A DNA stretch of 64,000 bases from Acuticoccus sp039034015. Lineage in GTDB: Bacteria; Pseudomonadota; Alphaproteobacteria; Rhizobiales; Amorphaceae. The position numbers and the translations under genes were made by a program. Below, in pieces: positions 25,246 through 34,025 of this stretch (position 1 is the stretch's first letter; each line of letters begins with the position of its first letter). The stretch spans positions 1-64,000 of the forward strand of contig JBCCBM010000003.1 in the NCBI GenBank assembly GCA_039034015.1. Reading direction: 5' to 3'. Under the pieces are notes generated by a model, which did no database searches, had not been told where the DNA came from, and was given only the letters and a program-made list of their open reading frames with translations.

Positions 25246-26289
25246 TTAAACCGCGCCGCTTGCCACAAACGCACCAAGGTTCATCGCCCGCCCCGTCTGT
25301 GCCGAGCGATAGGCGGCGAGCCCCATGGCGAGCGTTTCAAGATTGTGCGCGCCGCTGGGCTGCGGATCGGCCTTGCCATTCAACACATCCACAATGTGCG
25401 CCTCAAAGTTGGCGACCGCGTCCTGCACCGCGTGCCAGGGCGGCGTTGCCCACGGCGGAACGGGCGGGGCAACATCAACGCTGCGCCGCCCGCCCGCGGT
25501 GTGATGGTGGAGCGTATAGGCGCCATCAAGCTCCAGCGTGCCGTCCGTCCCCTCCAGCCACACCAACGTCTGGGGGAAAGGATCGGGCGAAATTTTCGAC
25601 GCAAACGAGCACTCAACGGTGCACACTGCGCCGTTCTCCATGGCAAGGGTGGCGACAAACGCATCCTCCCCCGCGATCCCTGGCTTGATCGATTGGGTGC
25701 GGCAGAAAATGTCGATGGCATCGTCCAAAAGGTACCGCGCCACATCAAAAAGGTGCAGCCCCACATCCATGATCGCAAAGCGCTCGATGGTGGCAAGGTA
25801 CGGCTGGTTCGCGTAAACATCGTAGCCGTGGCGGAACGCAATGCGCGCGTAGGTGGGCGCGCCAATGGCCCCATCGTCGAGCGCGGCCTTGAGCGCCATC
25901 ATCGGCCTGTGCCAGCGAAAATTCTCATGCACCGCGAGGGGCTTTTGCGCGGCTTCCGCGGCCGCCACCATCGCGGCACCATCCACGTACGTCTCCGCAA
26001 ACGGCTTTTGGCAAATGGTGAGCGCCCCATGCTCCAAGGCGAGCGTCACGAGCGGGCGATGGCTTTCCACGGTCGTCGCCACATCCACAAACGCTGGCCG
26101 CTCGGTGGCGAGCATTTCAGCCGCATCCGTGTAGGCGCGGGGGATGCCGAAATCGGCCGCAAAGCGCTCGGCCTTGGCGGGGTCAAGGTCACACACGGCC
26201 ACGATCCGGGCGCCCGGCGCGTCGGCCCACCCGTGCATGTGGTTGCGGGCGAAGAAGCCGCAGCCGATGAGCGCGCCGCGGTGGGTCAC
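25246..26289 (-). CDS. Gfo/Idh/MocA family oxidoreductase
   Basis: A 347-residue NAD(P)-dependent oxidoreductase. The Rossmann motif GALIGCGFFARNHMHGW is at the N-terminus (residues about 5-21), the EKP-like segment reads TICQKPFAETYVDG (about 92-105) where the usual EKP is QKP, and the substrate-domain helix has FAIMDVGLHLFDVARYLL with the His-Asp pair. GTG is the likely start (26289), 1 base after livM. Members oxidise sugars, inositols or related alcohols. As last gene of the ABC-transporter operon it may act on the imported compound, which raises doubt that the transporter is strictly for amino acids. Confidence 0.88.
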   Translation of the reverse strand: MTHRGALIGCGFFARNHMHGWADAPGARIVAVCDLDPAKAERFAADFGIPRAYTDAAEMLATERPAFVDVATTVESHRPLVTLALEHGALTICQKPFAETYVDGAAMVAAAEAAQKPLAVHENFRWHRPMMALKAALDDGAIGAPTYARIAFRHGYDVYANQPYLATIERFAIMDVGLHLFDVARYLLDDAIDIFCRTQSIKPGIAGEDAFVATLAMENGAVCTVECSFASKISPDPFPQTLVWLEGTDGTLELDGAYTLHHHTAGGRRSVDVAPPVPPWATPPWHAVQDAVANFEAHIVDVLNGKADPQPSGAHNLETLAMGLAAYRSAQTGRAMNLGAFVASGAV

Positions 26290-26290
26290 G

Positions 26291-27589
26291 CTATTTCCGC
26301 TCCACTTCCGGCAAAATCCCCCGGGGCATGAAGCGCAGAACCAGAAGCAGCACGAGCCCCATCACCACAAGGCGCATCTGGGCGGCATTGTCGATGAGGT
26401 GGTCGCGGATGGCGCTGTCGTCGCCCATCCAAAGGGTTGCGGTGTCGATCAGCCAGCGGCCCATGGGCTCGGCTTGCACCCAGGTGAACCAGACCACAAA
26501 CGCGCCGACCGTTGCGCCCCAGTTGTTGCCCGAGCCGCCCACAATCACCATCACCCAGATGAGGAAGGTGAACCGCAGCGGCTGATAGGAGCCTGGCGTG
26601 AACTGCCCGTCCAGCGTGGTGAGCATTGCGCCGGCAAGCCCGATGACGCCCGAACCTATGACGAACACCAGCAAATGCAGCCGCTTCACGTCCTTGCCCA
26701 TGGCCTCGGCGGCGGTCTCATTGTCGCGCACAGCGCGCATCATCCGGCCCCAGGGCGACCACAGCGCCCGTTGCGCGAGCCACAAAATCGCCGCCAGCGC
26801 GATCACGAAGAGGCCCACATAGGCGCACCGCACGACAATGGACGACAGCGTCACCGCATCGATGGGCACGATGGCGGCAAGCTCACCAAACCAAGCCTCC
26901 TCCCGCAAAGCGACCTCAAACGGGACGGGGCGGGGGAGGCCGACGACGTTTTTGACGCCCCGCGCCAACCAATCCTCATTCATGAGTATGGCGATGATGA
27001 TTTCCGAAACGCCCAGCGTTGCAATGGCGAGGTAATCGGCGCGCAGGCCCAGCGCAATCTTGCCGATCACGAAGGCGGCGGCCGCGGCAAACACAAAGCC
27101 CACAATCCAGGAGAGGAGCACCGGCAGCCCCGCCCCGCCGAGAAAGCCGGTGGAGGAGGGGTTCACATCCTCAATCCCGTCAATGGCCGGGCCGAGGACG
27201 GAGGAGGCCACCAAAAACGCCGCGACCCCGCCCAGAACTGTGAGCGTGCGCCGCAGACCGCCGGTGGAAATGCGCCGGAGCGCCAGGATCACCACCACCG
27301 CCGCCACCACAATCAGCGCCGCGAAGAGAACGCCCGCCCCGCCCACCGCCCACGCCTCCGGCACCGGCTGCGCGGCGACCAGCACCACCGCGAGCCCGCC
27401 CAGCGCCGTAAACCCCATGACGCCAAAGTTGACGAGCCCCGCGTAGCCCCACTGGATGTTGATGCCGAGCGCCATCACCGCCGAGACAAGGCAAAGGTTG
27501 AGGATCGAGAGCGCCAGCGGCCACGACTGGCCAAAGCCCGTCACGATGATGAGGGCAAAGAAGATGGCAAAGGGGAGGATGGTGCGCAT
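26291..27589 (-). CDS. livM: Branched-chain amino acid ABC transporter permease (LivM type)
   Basis: A 432-residue inner-membrane permease with about ten hydrophobic segments. LivM-family hallmarks are ALGINIQWGYAGLVNFGVMGFTALG (residues about 38-62), RADYLAIATLGVSEII in the middle and VRDNETAAEAMGKDVKRLHLLVFVIG, the loop that meets the ATPases. The protein is longer than typical LivM because of an insertion (about 85-150). The ATG at 27589 is preceded by AGGGG; a longer frame to 27628 runs into livH. It lies 10 bases after livH. Confidence 0.9.
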   Translation of the reverse strand: MRTILPFAIFFALIIVTGFGQSWPLALSILNLCLVSAVMALGINIQWGYAGLVNFGVMGFTALGGLAVVLVAAQPVPEAWAVGGAGVLFAALIVVAAVVVILALRRISTGGLRRTLTVLGGVAAFLVASSVLGPAIDGIEDVNPSSTGFLGGAGLPVLLSWIVGFVFAAAAAFVIGKIALGLRADYLAIATLGVSEIIIAILMNEDWLARGVKNVVGLPRPVPFEVALREEAWFGELAAIVPIDAVTLSSIVVRCAYVGLFVIALAAILWLAQRALWSPWGRMMRAVRDNETAAEAMGKDVKRLHLLVFVIGSGVIGLAGAMLTTLDGQFTPGSYQPLRFTFLIWVMVIVGGSGNNWGATVGAFVVWFTWVQAEPMGRWLIDTATLWMGDDSAIRDHLIDNAAQMRLVVMGLVLLLVLRFMPRGILPEVERK

Positions 27590-27599
27590 GCTGGTCCCC

Positions 27600-28613
27600 T
27601 CAGGCCGGCTTTTTGTTGAAGAGGCCATAGGGCCGCAACAGCAGTGTTAGAACCAGGATCACGAAGGCGACGGCGAACTTATACTCAGTCGCCAGAAGTT
27701 GCGCGAGCCCATCCGGCGCCCAGTCTTCCGGCAGCAAGTATCCAAGGAAACGTTTGTAGGCGTAGGTGATAAAAACCTCGGCAAACGCGATGATGTATCC
27801 GCCCGCAATGGCGCCGAGCGGTGAGCCGAACCCGCCGACGATGGCGGCCGCAAAGATCGGCAACAACAGTTCTTGGAAGACGAAGGGTTTGTAGCTCTTG
27901 TCGAGCCCATAAAGCGTGCCGGCGATGACGGCGAGGGCAGCCGACAGCGTCCACGCGATGACAACGACCCGCCCCGCATCAATGCCTGACAGGGTGGCAA
28001 GATCCTCATTGTCGGCATAGGCGCGCATGGATTTTCCGGTGCGCGTCTTTTGCAAGAATAGAAAGAGAAGCGCGACACAAATGGCGGCAGCCACCAGCGT
28101 GATCACTTGGCTTGTGCGAATGGCAAGCCCTTCGCGAAGGCCCGTCCACTCGCGAAACTCGCGCGCGGTGATGATGAAGCGGGCGCCATCGGCAAACTGT
28201 TGGTCGTTCGGGCCGATGATGAAGCGAATGAGCCCCGCCATTACAAACATCACGCCGATGGAGACGATGATGAAGATGACCTGGTCGGACTTTTTCTCGC
28301 GATAAAAGCGGTAAACATACCGATCGGTGAGGAGGGCGATGGCCACCGTCACCAGGATCGCGACGGGGAGCGCCAGAAGCGCGGTGGGGAGCGGCCCAAG
28401 GTTAACGCCCGCAGCCTGCAAACCCCACGTGGCAAAGATCGCGATCATCGCCCCAAACGACATGGTTTCGCCATGGGCAAAGTTGGAAAAGCGAAGCACC
28501 GCAAAGATCAGCGTAACGCCCAGCGCGCCAAGCGCCAGTTGACTGCCGTAAGCAAGACCCGGAACGATGGCAAAGTTCGTCAGAAGGACGAAAGCATTCA
28601 GGATGTTTTCCAA
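27600..28613 (-). CDS. livH: Branched-chain amino acid ABC transporter permease (LivH type)
   Basis: A 337-residue inner-membrane permease. Family features include GLAYGSQLALGALGVTLIFAVLRFSNFAHGETMSFGAM near the N-terminus and ALAVIAGTLYGLDKSYKPFVFQELLLPIFAAAIVGGFGSPLGAIAGGYIIAFAE near the C-terminus, the canonical LivH end. The best start is a TTG at 28613 (first residues MENILNAF), which matches the usual LivH N-terminus; no ATG or GTG fits. AGGA lies close upstream. It is 101 bases downstream of livF with no gene between. Confidence 0.92.
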   Translation of the reverse strand: MENILNAFVLLTNFAIVPGLAYGSQLALGALGVTLIFAVLRFSNFAHGETMSFGAMIAIFATWGLQAAGVNLGPLPTALLALPVAILVTVAIALLTDRYVYRFYREKKSDQVIFIIVSIGVMFVMAGLIRFIIGPNDQQFADGARFIITAREFREWTGLREGLAIRTSQVITLVAAAICVALLFLFLQKTRTGKSMRAYADNEDLATLSGIDAGRVVVIAWTLSAALAVIAGTLYGLDKSYKPFVFQELLLPIFAAAIVGGFGSPLGAIAGGYIIAFAEVFITYAYKRFLGYLLPEDWAPDGLAQLLATEYKFAVAFVILVLTLLLRPYGLFNKKPA

Positions 28614-28714
28614 AGGTCCTGTCTTCTCTTTTTTCGCGCAACGGTGTTTCGCCTCTCAACGATCCCCAACATAGAAGAGGCGCTCGCCGCGGAGACGGAA
28701 GGGGCCAACAAACC

Positions 28715-29419
28715 CTAGCCGCCCAAAAAGCTGCGGCGCACGTCGGCGTTCGCCAAAAGCGCTTCGCCGGTGTCGGTGTAAGCGTTGCGCCCTTGCGCCA
28801 AAACATAGCCGCGGTGGGCAATTTCGAGCGCTTGCTTGGCGTTTTGCTCCACCATCAAAATGGCAATCCCCGTGCGTGCCACCTCGATGATGCGGTCAAA
28901 GAGCTCGTCCATCACAATCGGCGAGACGCCGGCCGTGGGCTCGTCGAGCATCAAAACAGACGGCTTCGTCATCAGCGCGCGGCCCACCGCCACCTGTTGG
29001 CGTTGGCCGCCGGACAGCTCGCCCGCGGGTTGCCGCCGCTTGTCCTTCAAAATGGGGAAGAGATCATAAATCTCGTCCATCGTGCCAGAGATGTCGTCCT
29101 TGCGCAGGAAGGCGCCCATCTCAAGGTTTTCCTCCACCGTCATCGACGGGAAGACGTTGCGCACCTGGGGCACGAAGCTCATCCCCTCCGACACGCGGTC
29201 GGTGGGCTTCATCTTTGTGACGTCGCGCCCTTCCAGCTGCACGGCCCCTTCGCGAAGGCGCAGCATGCCGAAAACGGCCTTCATGGCGGTGGATTTGCCC
29301 GCCCCGTTGGGCCCGACGATGACGGCAATCTCGCCCCGATCCGCCTCTAGCGAGCATTCATGCAAGATGTCGTGGCTGCCGTAGCCGCCCGTCATACCCT
29401 TTGCCGTCAAAAGGCTCAT
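28715..29419 (-). CDS. livF: Branched-chain amino acid ABC transporter ATPase (LivF type)
   Basis: A 234-residue ATPase. Walker A is VGPNGAGKST (residues about 36-45), the signature is LSGGQRQQVAVGRALM, Walker B is VLMLDEPTAGVSP and the switch His is replaced by the LivF-type MVEQNAKQAL. The length is that of LivF. It overlaps livG by 4 bases, so the two ATPases are translated together and should act as a heterodimer on LivH/LivM. Confidence 0.95.
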   Translation of the reverse strand: MSLLTAKGMTGGYGSHDILHECSLEADRGEIAVIVGPNGAGKSTAMKAVFGMLRLREGAVQLEGRDVTKMKPTDRVSEGMSFVPQVRNVFPSMTVEENLEMGAFLRKDDISGTMDEIYDLFPILKDKRRQPAGELSGGQRQQVAVGRALMTKPSVLMLDEPTAGVSPIVMDELFDRIIEVARTGIAILMVEQNAKQALEIAHRGYVLAQGRNAYTDTGEALLANADVRRSFLGG

Positions 29420-30240
29420 GCCGGCGCCTTGTGTTTGGAGCCTCTGCCCAAATAGGCCTCGATCACCGCTTCGTTCGCCATCACCTCGCCAGGCGTCCCT
29501 TCGGCGAGCACCGCGCCCTCGGCCATCACGATCACCGGGTCACAGAGCCGTTTGATAAAGTCCATGTCGTGCTCGATCATGCAAAACGTGTAGCCCCGCT
29601 CCCGGTGAAGGCGCTGGATCACATCGCCGATTGTGCCCAAAAGCGTGCGGTTCACCCCCGCGCCAACCTCGTCGAGGAAGACGATTTTTGCGTCCACCAT
29701 CATCGTGCGGCCAAGCTCCAAAAGCTTTTTCTGGCCGCCGGAAAGGTTGCCCGCACGCTCGTCTGCAAGGTGCGTCAGCGTCAAAAATTCGAGGATCTCG
29801 TCGGCCTTTTCGCGGATCTCCCGCTCGCGCGCGGCGACTTGGCCGGGCCGGAACCACGCATTCACGAGGCTTTCGCCCGGCTGCGCGCCCGGCACCATCA
29901 TCAAATTTTCGCGCACCGAGAGGGAGTGGAACTCGTGCGCCAGCTGGAAGGTGCGCAGGAGGCCGCGGTCAAAAAGGTCGTGGGGGGCAAGGCCGGTGAC
30001 ATCGCCGCCATCCAGCGCAACTGTGCCGGCAGATGGGGCGTAGTGCCCGGCGATGATGTTGAAGAGGGTGGTTTTTCCAGCGCCGTTGGGGCCGATCAAC
30101 CCGGTGATGGTGCCTTGCGCGATGGACAGCGTCACATCGCGCACGGCGTGGATGCCGCCGAACCATTTTGAAAGGTTCTGAACGGCAATCATCGGCGCGC
30201 CGGCCGGGGGGTGGACCCCGGCCGTTGTCGCAGCGTTCAA
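29416..30240 (-). CDS. livG: Branched-chain amino acid ABC transporter ATPase (LivG type)
   Basis: A 274-residue ATPase. Walker A is IGPNGAGKTT (residues about 49-58), the Q-loop segment LLRTFQLAHEF, signature LSGGQKKLLELGR, Walker B KIVFLDEVGAGVN and switch MIEHDMDFI with His. In Walker B the usual DEP is DEV. The annotated start is a TTG that overlaps the stop of the binding-protein gene by 4 bases and follows GGTGGG. An ATG at 30192 (MIAVQNLSKWFGG) is the main alternative and would remove 16 residues. Confidence 0.92.
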   Translation of the reverse strand: MNAATTAGVHPPAGAPMIAVQNLSKWFGGIHAVRDVTLSIAQGTITGLIGPNGAGKTTLFNIIAGHYAPSAGTVALDGGDVTGLAPHDLFDRGLLRTFQLAHEFHSLSVRENLMMVPGAQPGESLVNAWFRPGQVAAREREIREKADEILEFLTLTHLADERAGNLSGGQKKLLELGRTMMVDAKIVFLDEVGAGVNRTLLGTIGDVIQRLHRERGYTFCMIEHDMDFIKRLCDPVIVMAEGAVLAEGTPGEVMANEAVIEAYLGRGSKHKAPA

Positions 30241-31424
30241 CGGAAGCCCACCGTTGCGATGGCGCCGCCCTCAATCTTGATTTCGCGGAAGTTGCCCCCG
30301 CTTTCGCCCGCGCCAATCAGCTCCACCGCCGAGGCGCCCACGTAGTCGACCTCACCGCCACCGGCGATGATTTCCAGCGCCTTGGCAAGCTCGCCCGGCT
30401 TGATCTCTTCACCCGGCGCATTGGCAATGCCCATGATCTCGCCTTTGAACGCTGCAGGATCGGTGGAGCCAGCCTTCGCCATCGCAAGGATGATGAGCGC
30501 GGCCGCATCGTACGCTTCGCCAGCATAAACGCCGGCCTTAAAACCCGCGCCTTCGGCCATCGAGGCAAAGGTTTCCGCGCCATCGCTGTCAGAACCGGGG
30601 AGCACACCGAAGGAGCCGTCAAGCGGGCTGCCGATGGATTCCACAATGCTCTCGCCCACCATGCCGTCGGGCAGGAGGAAGGTGTCGAACGCGCCCGAGT
30701 CCACCGAGGCTTGGATGATGCCGCGGCCGCCCTGGTCAAGGTACCCGGCCACCACCAAAAGCTCACCGCCCGCGGCGGCAAGGGCGGCAACTTCGGCCGA
30801 ATAGTCGCCCTTGCCGTCTTCGTGGGCCGCGTTGATGGTGATCTCACCGCCCTTGCCTTCAAAGGCGGCGGCAATGGCGTCGGCAAGGCCTTTGCCGTAG
30901 TCGTTGTTGGTGTAGGTGAGCGCCACCTCGGTGATGCCACGCTCATCCAGCATATCGGCGATGATCTCGCCCTGGCGCGCGTCGGACGGCGCGGTGCGGA
31001 AGAACTGGTCGTTGTCCGCAATCGTGGAGAGGGCCGGCGAGGTGGCGGACGGCGAAATCATCACCGTGCCGTTGGGGAGCGCAGCGTTCTGGAGCGCTGC
31101 CGTCGTCGCGCCCGAGCACATGGCGCCCACGATGGCGGCGACCCCATCGGCGGTGATCAGCCGCTCGGCGGTGGCGGTGGCGGCACCTGCATCAATGCAG
31201 GTGGAATCGCCGCGGACCGCCTCGATGGTCATCCCGTCCATGAACGTGCCGGCCTCGTTGACCTCCGACACGGCAAGCTCGGCACCGGACGCAATGTCGG
31301 GCGCCAAGCTTTCCAGGGGACCTGTGAAGCCGAGCATCACGCCAATCTTCACGTCTTGCGACATGGCGGGCGTGGCGGCAAGCAGCGCGACCGCGCTGAC
31401 AGCGGCGACCAAAGGTGTCTTCAT
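30237..31424 (-). CDS. ABC transporter substrate-binding protein (LivK/LivJ type)
   Basis: A 395-residue periplasmic binding protein. A signal peptide covers residues 1-22 (LVAAVSAVALLAATPAMSQ). The mature part begins DVKIGVMLGFTGPLESLAPDIASGAELAVSEVNEAG, the type I periplasmic-binding fold of Leu/Ile/Val receptors, with a ligand-loop segment SPSATSPALS and EVALTYTNNDYGKGLADA in the second lobe. It is first in the transporter operon and probably the most expressed gene. The ligand could be a branched-chain amino acid, but many such proteins bind other small acids or amides, so this is family-level. Confidence 0.9.
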   Translation of the reverse strand: MKTPLVAAVSAVALLAATPAMSQDVKIGVMLGFTGPLESLAPDIASGAELAVSEVNEAGTFMDGMTIEAVRGDSTCIDAGAATATAERLITADGVAAIVGAMCSGATTAALQNAALPNGTVMISPSATSPALSTIADNDQFFRTAPSDARQGEIIADMLDERGITEVALTYTNNDYGKGLADAIAAAFEGKGGEITINAAHEDGKGDYSAEVAALAAAGGELLVVAGYLDQGGRGIIQASVDSGAFDTFLLPDGMVGESIVESIGSPLDGSFGVLPGSDSDGAETFASMAEGAGFKAGVYAGEAYDAAALIILAMAKAGSTDPAAFKGEIMGIANAPGEEIKPGELAKALEIIAGGGEVDYVGASAVELIGAGESGGNFREIKIEGGAIATVGFR

Positions 31425-31518
31425 GGGATGAACGTTCCTCGCGCGAAGTGTTTTGTCTGTCCCTCAACGAGCACAGCCAAAATAAGTTCGCAAGAAGATG
31501 TCCCGGACGTAAAGTGCG

Positions 31519-32415
31519 TCAAGCCACCTTTCGCAGCGCGGCGGGCGAGGGCTGCACGGCGGCAGCATAGTCGTCCATCAACGCCTTGGTGAGCGCGCCC
31601 ACCACAAACGTCTCCGATCCGATTTTGCCCACCGGCGTCACCTCCGCCGCGGTGCCCGTGAGGAAACATTCCTCAAAGCTGGACAGCTCCTCCGGCAAAA
31701 TCGTCCGCTCGATCACCGCAACGCCGCGGGCGCGGGCAAGGTCGATCACCGTGCGCCGTGTGATCCCATCCAAGAAGCAGTCGGGCGTTGGCGTGTGGAT
31801 TGCGCCGTCTTTGACGAAAAAGACGTTCGCGCCCGTCGCCTCAGCCACATGGCCGCGATGGTCGAGCATGAGCGCATCATGCAGGCCCTTCGCCTCCGCG
31901 GCGTGTTTGGAAAGCGTACAGATCATATAAAGCCCAGCCGCCTTGGCCGCGAAGGGGGCCGAGCGCGGGTCCGGCCGGCGCCACTCGGACATGTCGAGCG
32001 AGAGGCCCTTTTCGCGCAGCGCCGGGTCAAAATAGCTCGGCCAGGCCCAAACCGCGATGGCGACGTGGATCGTGTTCTTTTGCGCCGAGATGCCCATCAT
32101 CTCGCTGCCGCGCCAGGCGACGGGGCGCACATAAGCGTCCGTCAGCCCCATGCGGGTGAGCGTCTGATCCTTCGCCGCGTTCACCGCCTCTTTGCTATAG
32201 GGGATCTCAAACCCCATGAGCTTGGCGGAGGCAAACAGCCGGTCCGTGTGCGCCTGTGACTTAAAAATTTGGCCGCCATAGGCCCGCTCGCCCTCGAACA
32301 CGGAACTTGCATAGTGCAGCGCATGGGTCAGCACATGAACTTTTGCCTCGCGCCACGGGACAAACGCCCCATCCATCCAGATGTCACCGTCGAGCTGGTC
32401 GAACGATATGCCCAC
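31519..32415 (-). CDS. ilvE: Branched-chain amino acid aminotransferase
   Basis: A 298-residue fold-type IV PLP enzyme interconverting Leu, Ile and Val with their keto acids. The N-terminal part has VHVLTHALHYASSVFEGERAY. The PLP lysine is in PFAAKAAGLYMICTLSKHAAEAKG (about residue 158), and EATGANVFFVKDG and FLTGTAAEVTPVGKIG are family hallmarks. GTG at 32415 is the start, preceded by GGGAGG. The transporter operon begins 94 bases downstream on the same strand, so uptake and transamination of branched-chain amino acids may be linked. A MarR gene diverges upstream. Confidence 0.93.
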   Translation of the reverse strand: MGISFDQLDGDIWMDGAFVPWREAKVHVLTHALHYASSVFEGERAYGGQIFKSQAHTDRLFASAKLMGFEIPYSKEAVNAAKDQTLTRMGLTDAYVRPVAWRGSEMMGISAQKNTIHVAIAVWAWPSYFDPALREKGLSLDMSEWRRPDPRSAPFAAKAAGLYMICTLSKHAAEAKGLHDALMLDHRGHVAEATGANVFFVKDGAIHTPTPDCFLDGITRRTVIDLARARGVAVIERTILPEELSSFEECFLTGTAAEVTPVGKIGSETFVVGALTKALMDDYAAAVQPSPAALRKVA

Positions 32416-32460
32416 GAGAGGCCTCCCTCAGTTTTGCCGCGCAATCACCATCATGACCGG

Positions 32461-32470
32461 ATTGCGCAAT
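32461..32470. promoter_or_regulatory. Short palindrome between ilvE and the MarR gene
   Basis: ATTGCGCAAT is a perfect 10-bp palindrome, 45 bases upstream of the ilvE start, followed by an AT-rich stretch. A partial copy (GCGCAAT) lies 22 bases to the left. It could be a MarR-type operator serving both divergent genes. The short length makes chance occurrence possible. Confidence 0.3.
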
Positions 32471-32554
32471 ATTATTTCGTTTCGCCGCGCCATCGCGACA
32501 TGATCATCATCGATCAACGCCCCCGATGTATGGATTGTTTCGAGAAACGTCAAC

Positions 32555-33043
32555 ATGGTTGACCCAAAAAAAGTGACCCCGCCGCCGGAGCTCGCCTACG
32601 ACCTCATCGGCGCAATGTTTTTCGGCTACCGCGACTTTGTCGGCGTGGCGGATGCAGCGCTCGCCACAACCGGCTATGGAAGGGCGCACCACAGGGTGCT
32701 TTACTTTGTGGATCGCCGGCCGGGATTGACGGTGGGGGAGCTGTTAAAAATCCTAAAGATCAGCAAGCAGGGCGTGGCGCGGGTCTTGAAAACCTTGGTG
32801 GATGACGGGTTGATCACCATGACCCCCGGCGCACGCGACCGGCGGGAGAAAAACCTTGCCACAACGCCCGCCGGCCATGCCCTGGTGGTGCGCCTTGCAA
32901 CGCTCCAATCGGCGCGCATCGAAGCGGCCGTCGCCGCCGCAAACCCGGCCGACCGCGCCGCCATCAAACGCTTCCTCACCGCCCTTGTGGACCCGTCCGA
33001 AACGGCCGACGTTGCCGCCATCATCGGCGCGCCCACCCCATGA
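32555..33043 (+). CDS. MarR family transcriptional regulator
   Basis: A 162-residue winged-helix regulator. The DNA-binding core is GRAHHRVLYFVDRRPGLTVGELLKILKISKQGVARVLKTLVDDGLITMTPGARDRREKNLATTPAG (residues about 42-110), with the wing DRREKNL typical of MarR proteins. It diverges from ilvE across 139 bases and may control it. A transposon-like element begins only 5 bases after the stop codon, so the insertion has just missed this gene. Confidence 0.9.
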   Translation: MVDPKKVTPPPELAYDLIGAMFFGYRDFVGVADAALATTGYGRAHHRVLYFVDRRPGLTVGELLKILKISKQGVARVLKTLVDDGLITMTPGARDRREKNLATTPAGHALVVRLATLQSARIEAAVAAANPADRAAIKRFLTALVDPSETADVAAIIGAPTP

Positions 33044-33048
33044 GCGCG

Positions 33049-33339
33049 CTAGAGCACTTTGCGCCATCACGGCATCACCCGACGGGAAAAGGGCGTTCGT
33101 CGCCTCGGCCGCGACTTCGCGGCGTGGCAAGGCGCCGCTCGCCGTGCGTGCTGGTTGCACGGACAAGAGCGGCAACGCAGTCCGGAGATCGCCCTTGTCC
33201 CGCCGAAGGTGGCCCAGCGCCGGCCGGTGGACAGCGTCCCGCAACTTGCCCGTGGCCCCGCCACGCGCTGCACCGCGCTCCTTGCCACCGGCCGGCGCTG
33301 GGCCATCGGGTGGTGCCGTGATGGCGCAAAGTGCTCTAG
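33049..33339. mobile_element. MITE-like element with 34-bp inverted ends
   Basis: The left end 33049-33082 (CTAGAGCACTTTGCGCC...) and the right end 33306-33339 are inverted copies differing at one position. CTAG stands at both outer edges, so the element can be read as TIRs starting GAGCACTTTGCG flanked by duplicated TA, the target pattern of IS630/mariner elements. Inside there is a second perfect inverted repeat, GGCCCAGCGCCGGCCGGTGG (33211-33230 and 33285-33304), and a near-perfect one (33079-33093 / 33191-33205). No transposase-sized gene fits in 291 bases, hence MITE. It separates the MarR gene from the response regulator and includes the latter's first codons. Confidence 0.8.
33306..33339. 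repeat. Right terminal inverted repeat, overlapping a gene start
   Basis: This arm pairs with 33049-33082 over 34 bases with one mismatch. The ATG of the response regulator (33321) lies inside it, so the first six codons of that protein are element sequence. Confidence 0.8.
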
Positions 33340-34025
33340 AAGCCGCCGACGATGCGCCCCACATTCTCGCCGTCGATGATGACGGGCGCCTCCGCTCCCT
33401 GCTGGAGCGATTTTTGCGGCAAAACGGATTTCGCGTCACCACCGCCGCGGACGCTGCCGAAGCGCGCCGCAAACTCTCCGGCCTGGTGTTTGACGCCATG
33501 GTGCTCGACATCATGATGCCCGGCGAAACCGGCCTCTCCCTGCTTGCCCACGTCAAACAAACGCAGGACGTCCCCGTCCTTCTCCTGACGGCCCGCGCCG
33601 AGCCCGACCAGCGCATCGAGGGTCTTGAAGGCGGCGCCGACGATTATCTTGCAAAACCCTTCGAGCCGCGCGAATTGTTGCTGCGCCTCAACAACCTCAT
33701 CAAGCGCCGGCCGGATGCGGCCTCCGTGGTCCGTTTCGGCCCCTTCGCCTTTGACCGGAGGCGTGACGAACTCTTTCAAGCCGGCGCCCCCGTGCGCCTC
33801 ACCGACCGCGAGCGCCGGCTCCTCAAACTCTTGGCCGCGCGGCCGGGCGCCACCGTCCCCCGCCAGGCGCTGGTGGCGGATGAAGACCTTGGCGACCGCG
33901 CCATCGACGTTCAAATCAACCGTCTGCGCCGCAAGCTGGAGGACGACCCCTCCGCCCCAAGGCACCTGCAAACCGTGCGCGGCCAGGGCTATCGCCTGGT
34001 GGCTGACATTGTGGCCGGGCCATGA
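33321..34025 (+). CDS. OmpR-family response regulator
   Basis: A 234-residue two-component regulator. The receiver domain has the acidic pair in AVDDDGRL (about residues 17-21), the phosphoacceptor Asp63 in VLDIMMPGETG, Thr in LLLTARAEP and Lys in DYLAKPFEPREL. A winged-helix DNA-binding domain follows (FGPFAFDRRRDELFQ to IDVQINRLRRKLEDDPSAPRHLQTVRGQGYRLV). The start codon and residues 1-6 (MAQSAL) are encoded by the right end of the MITE-like element, so the original start was probably lost and replaced; the conserved domain is intact. ATGA overlap joins it to the sensor kinase. Confidence 0.93.
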   Translation: MAQSALEAADDAPHILAVDDDGRLRSLLERFLRQNGFRVTTAADAAEARRKLSGLVFDAMVLDIMMPGETGLSLLAHVKQTQDVPVLLLTARAEPDQRIEGLEGGADDYLAKPFEPRELLLRLNNLIKRRPDAASVVRFGPFAFDRRRDELFQAGAPVRLTDRERRLLKLLAARPGATVPRQALVADEDLGDRAIDVQINRLRRKLEDDPSAPRHLQTVRGQGYRLVADIVAGP

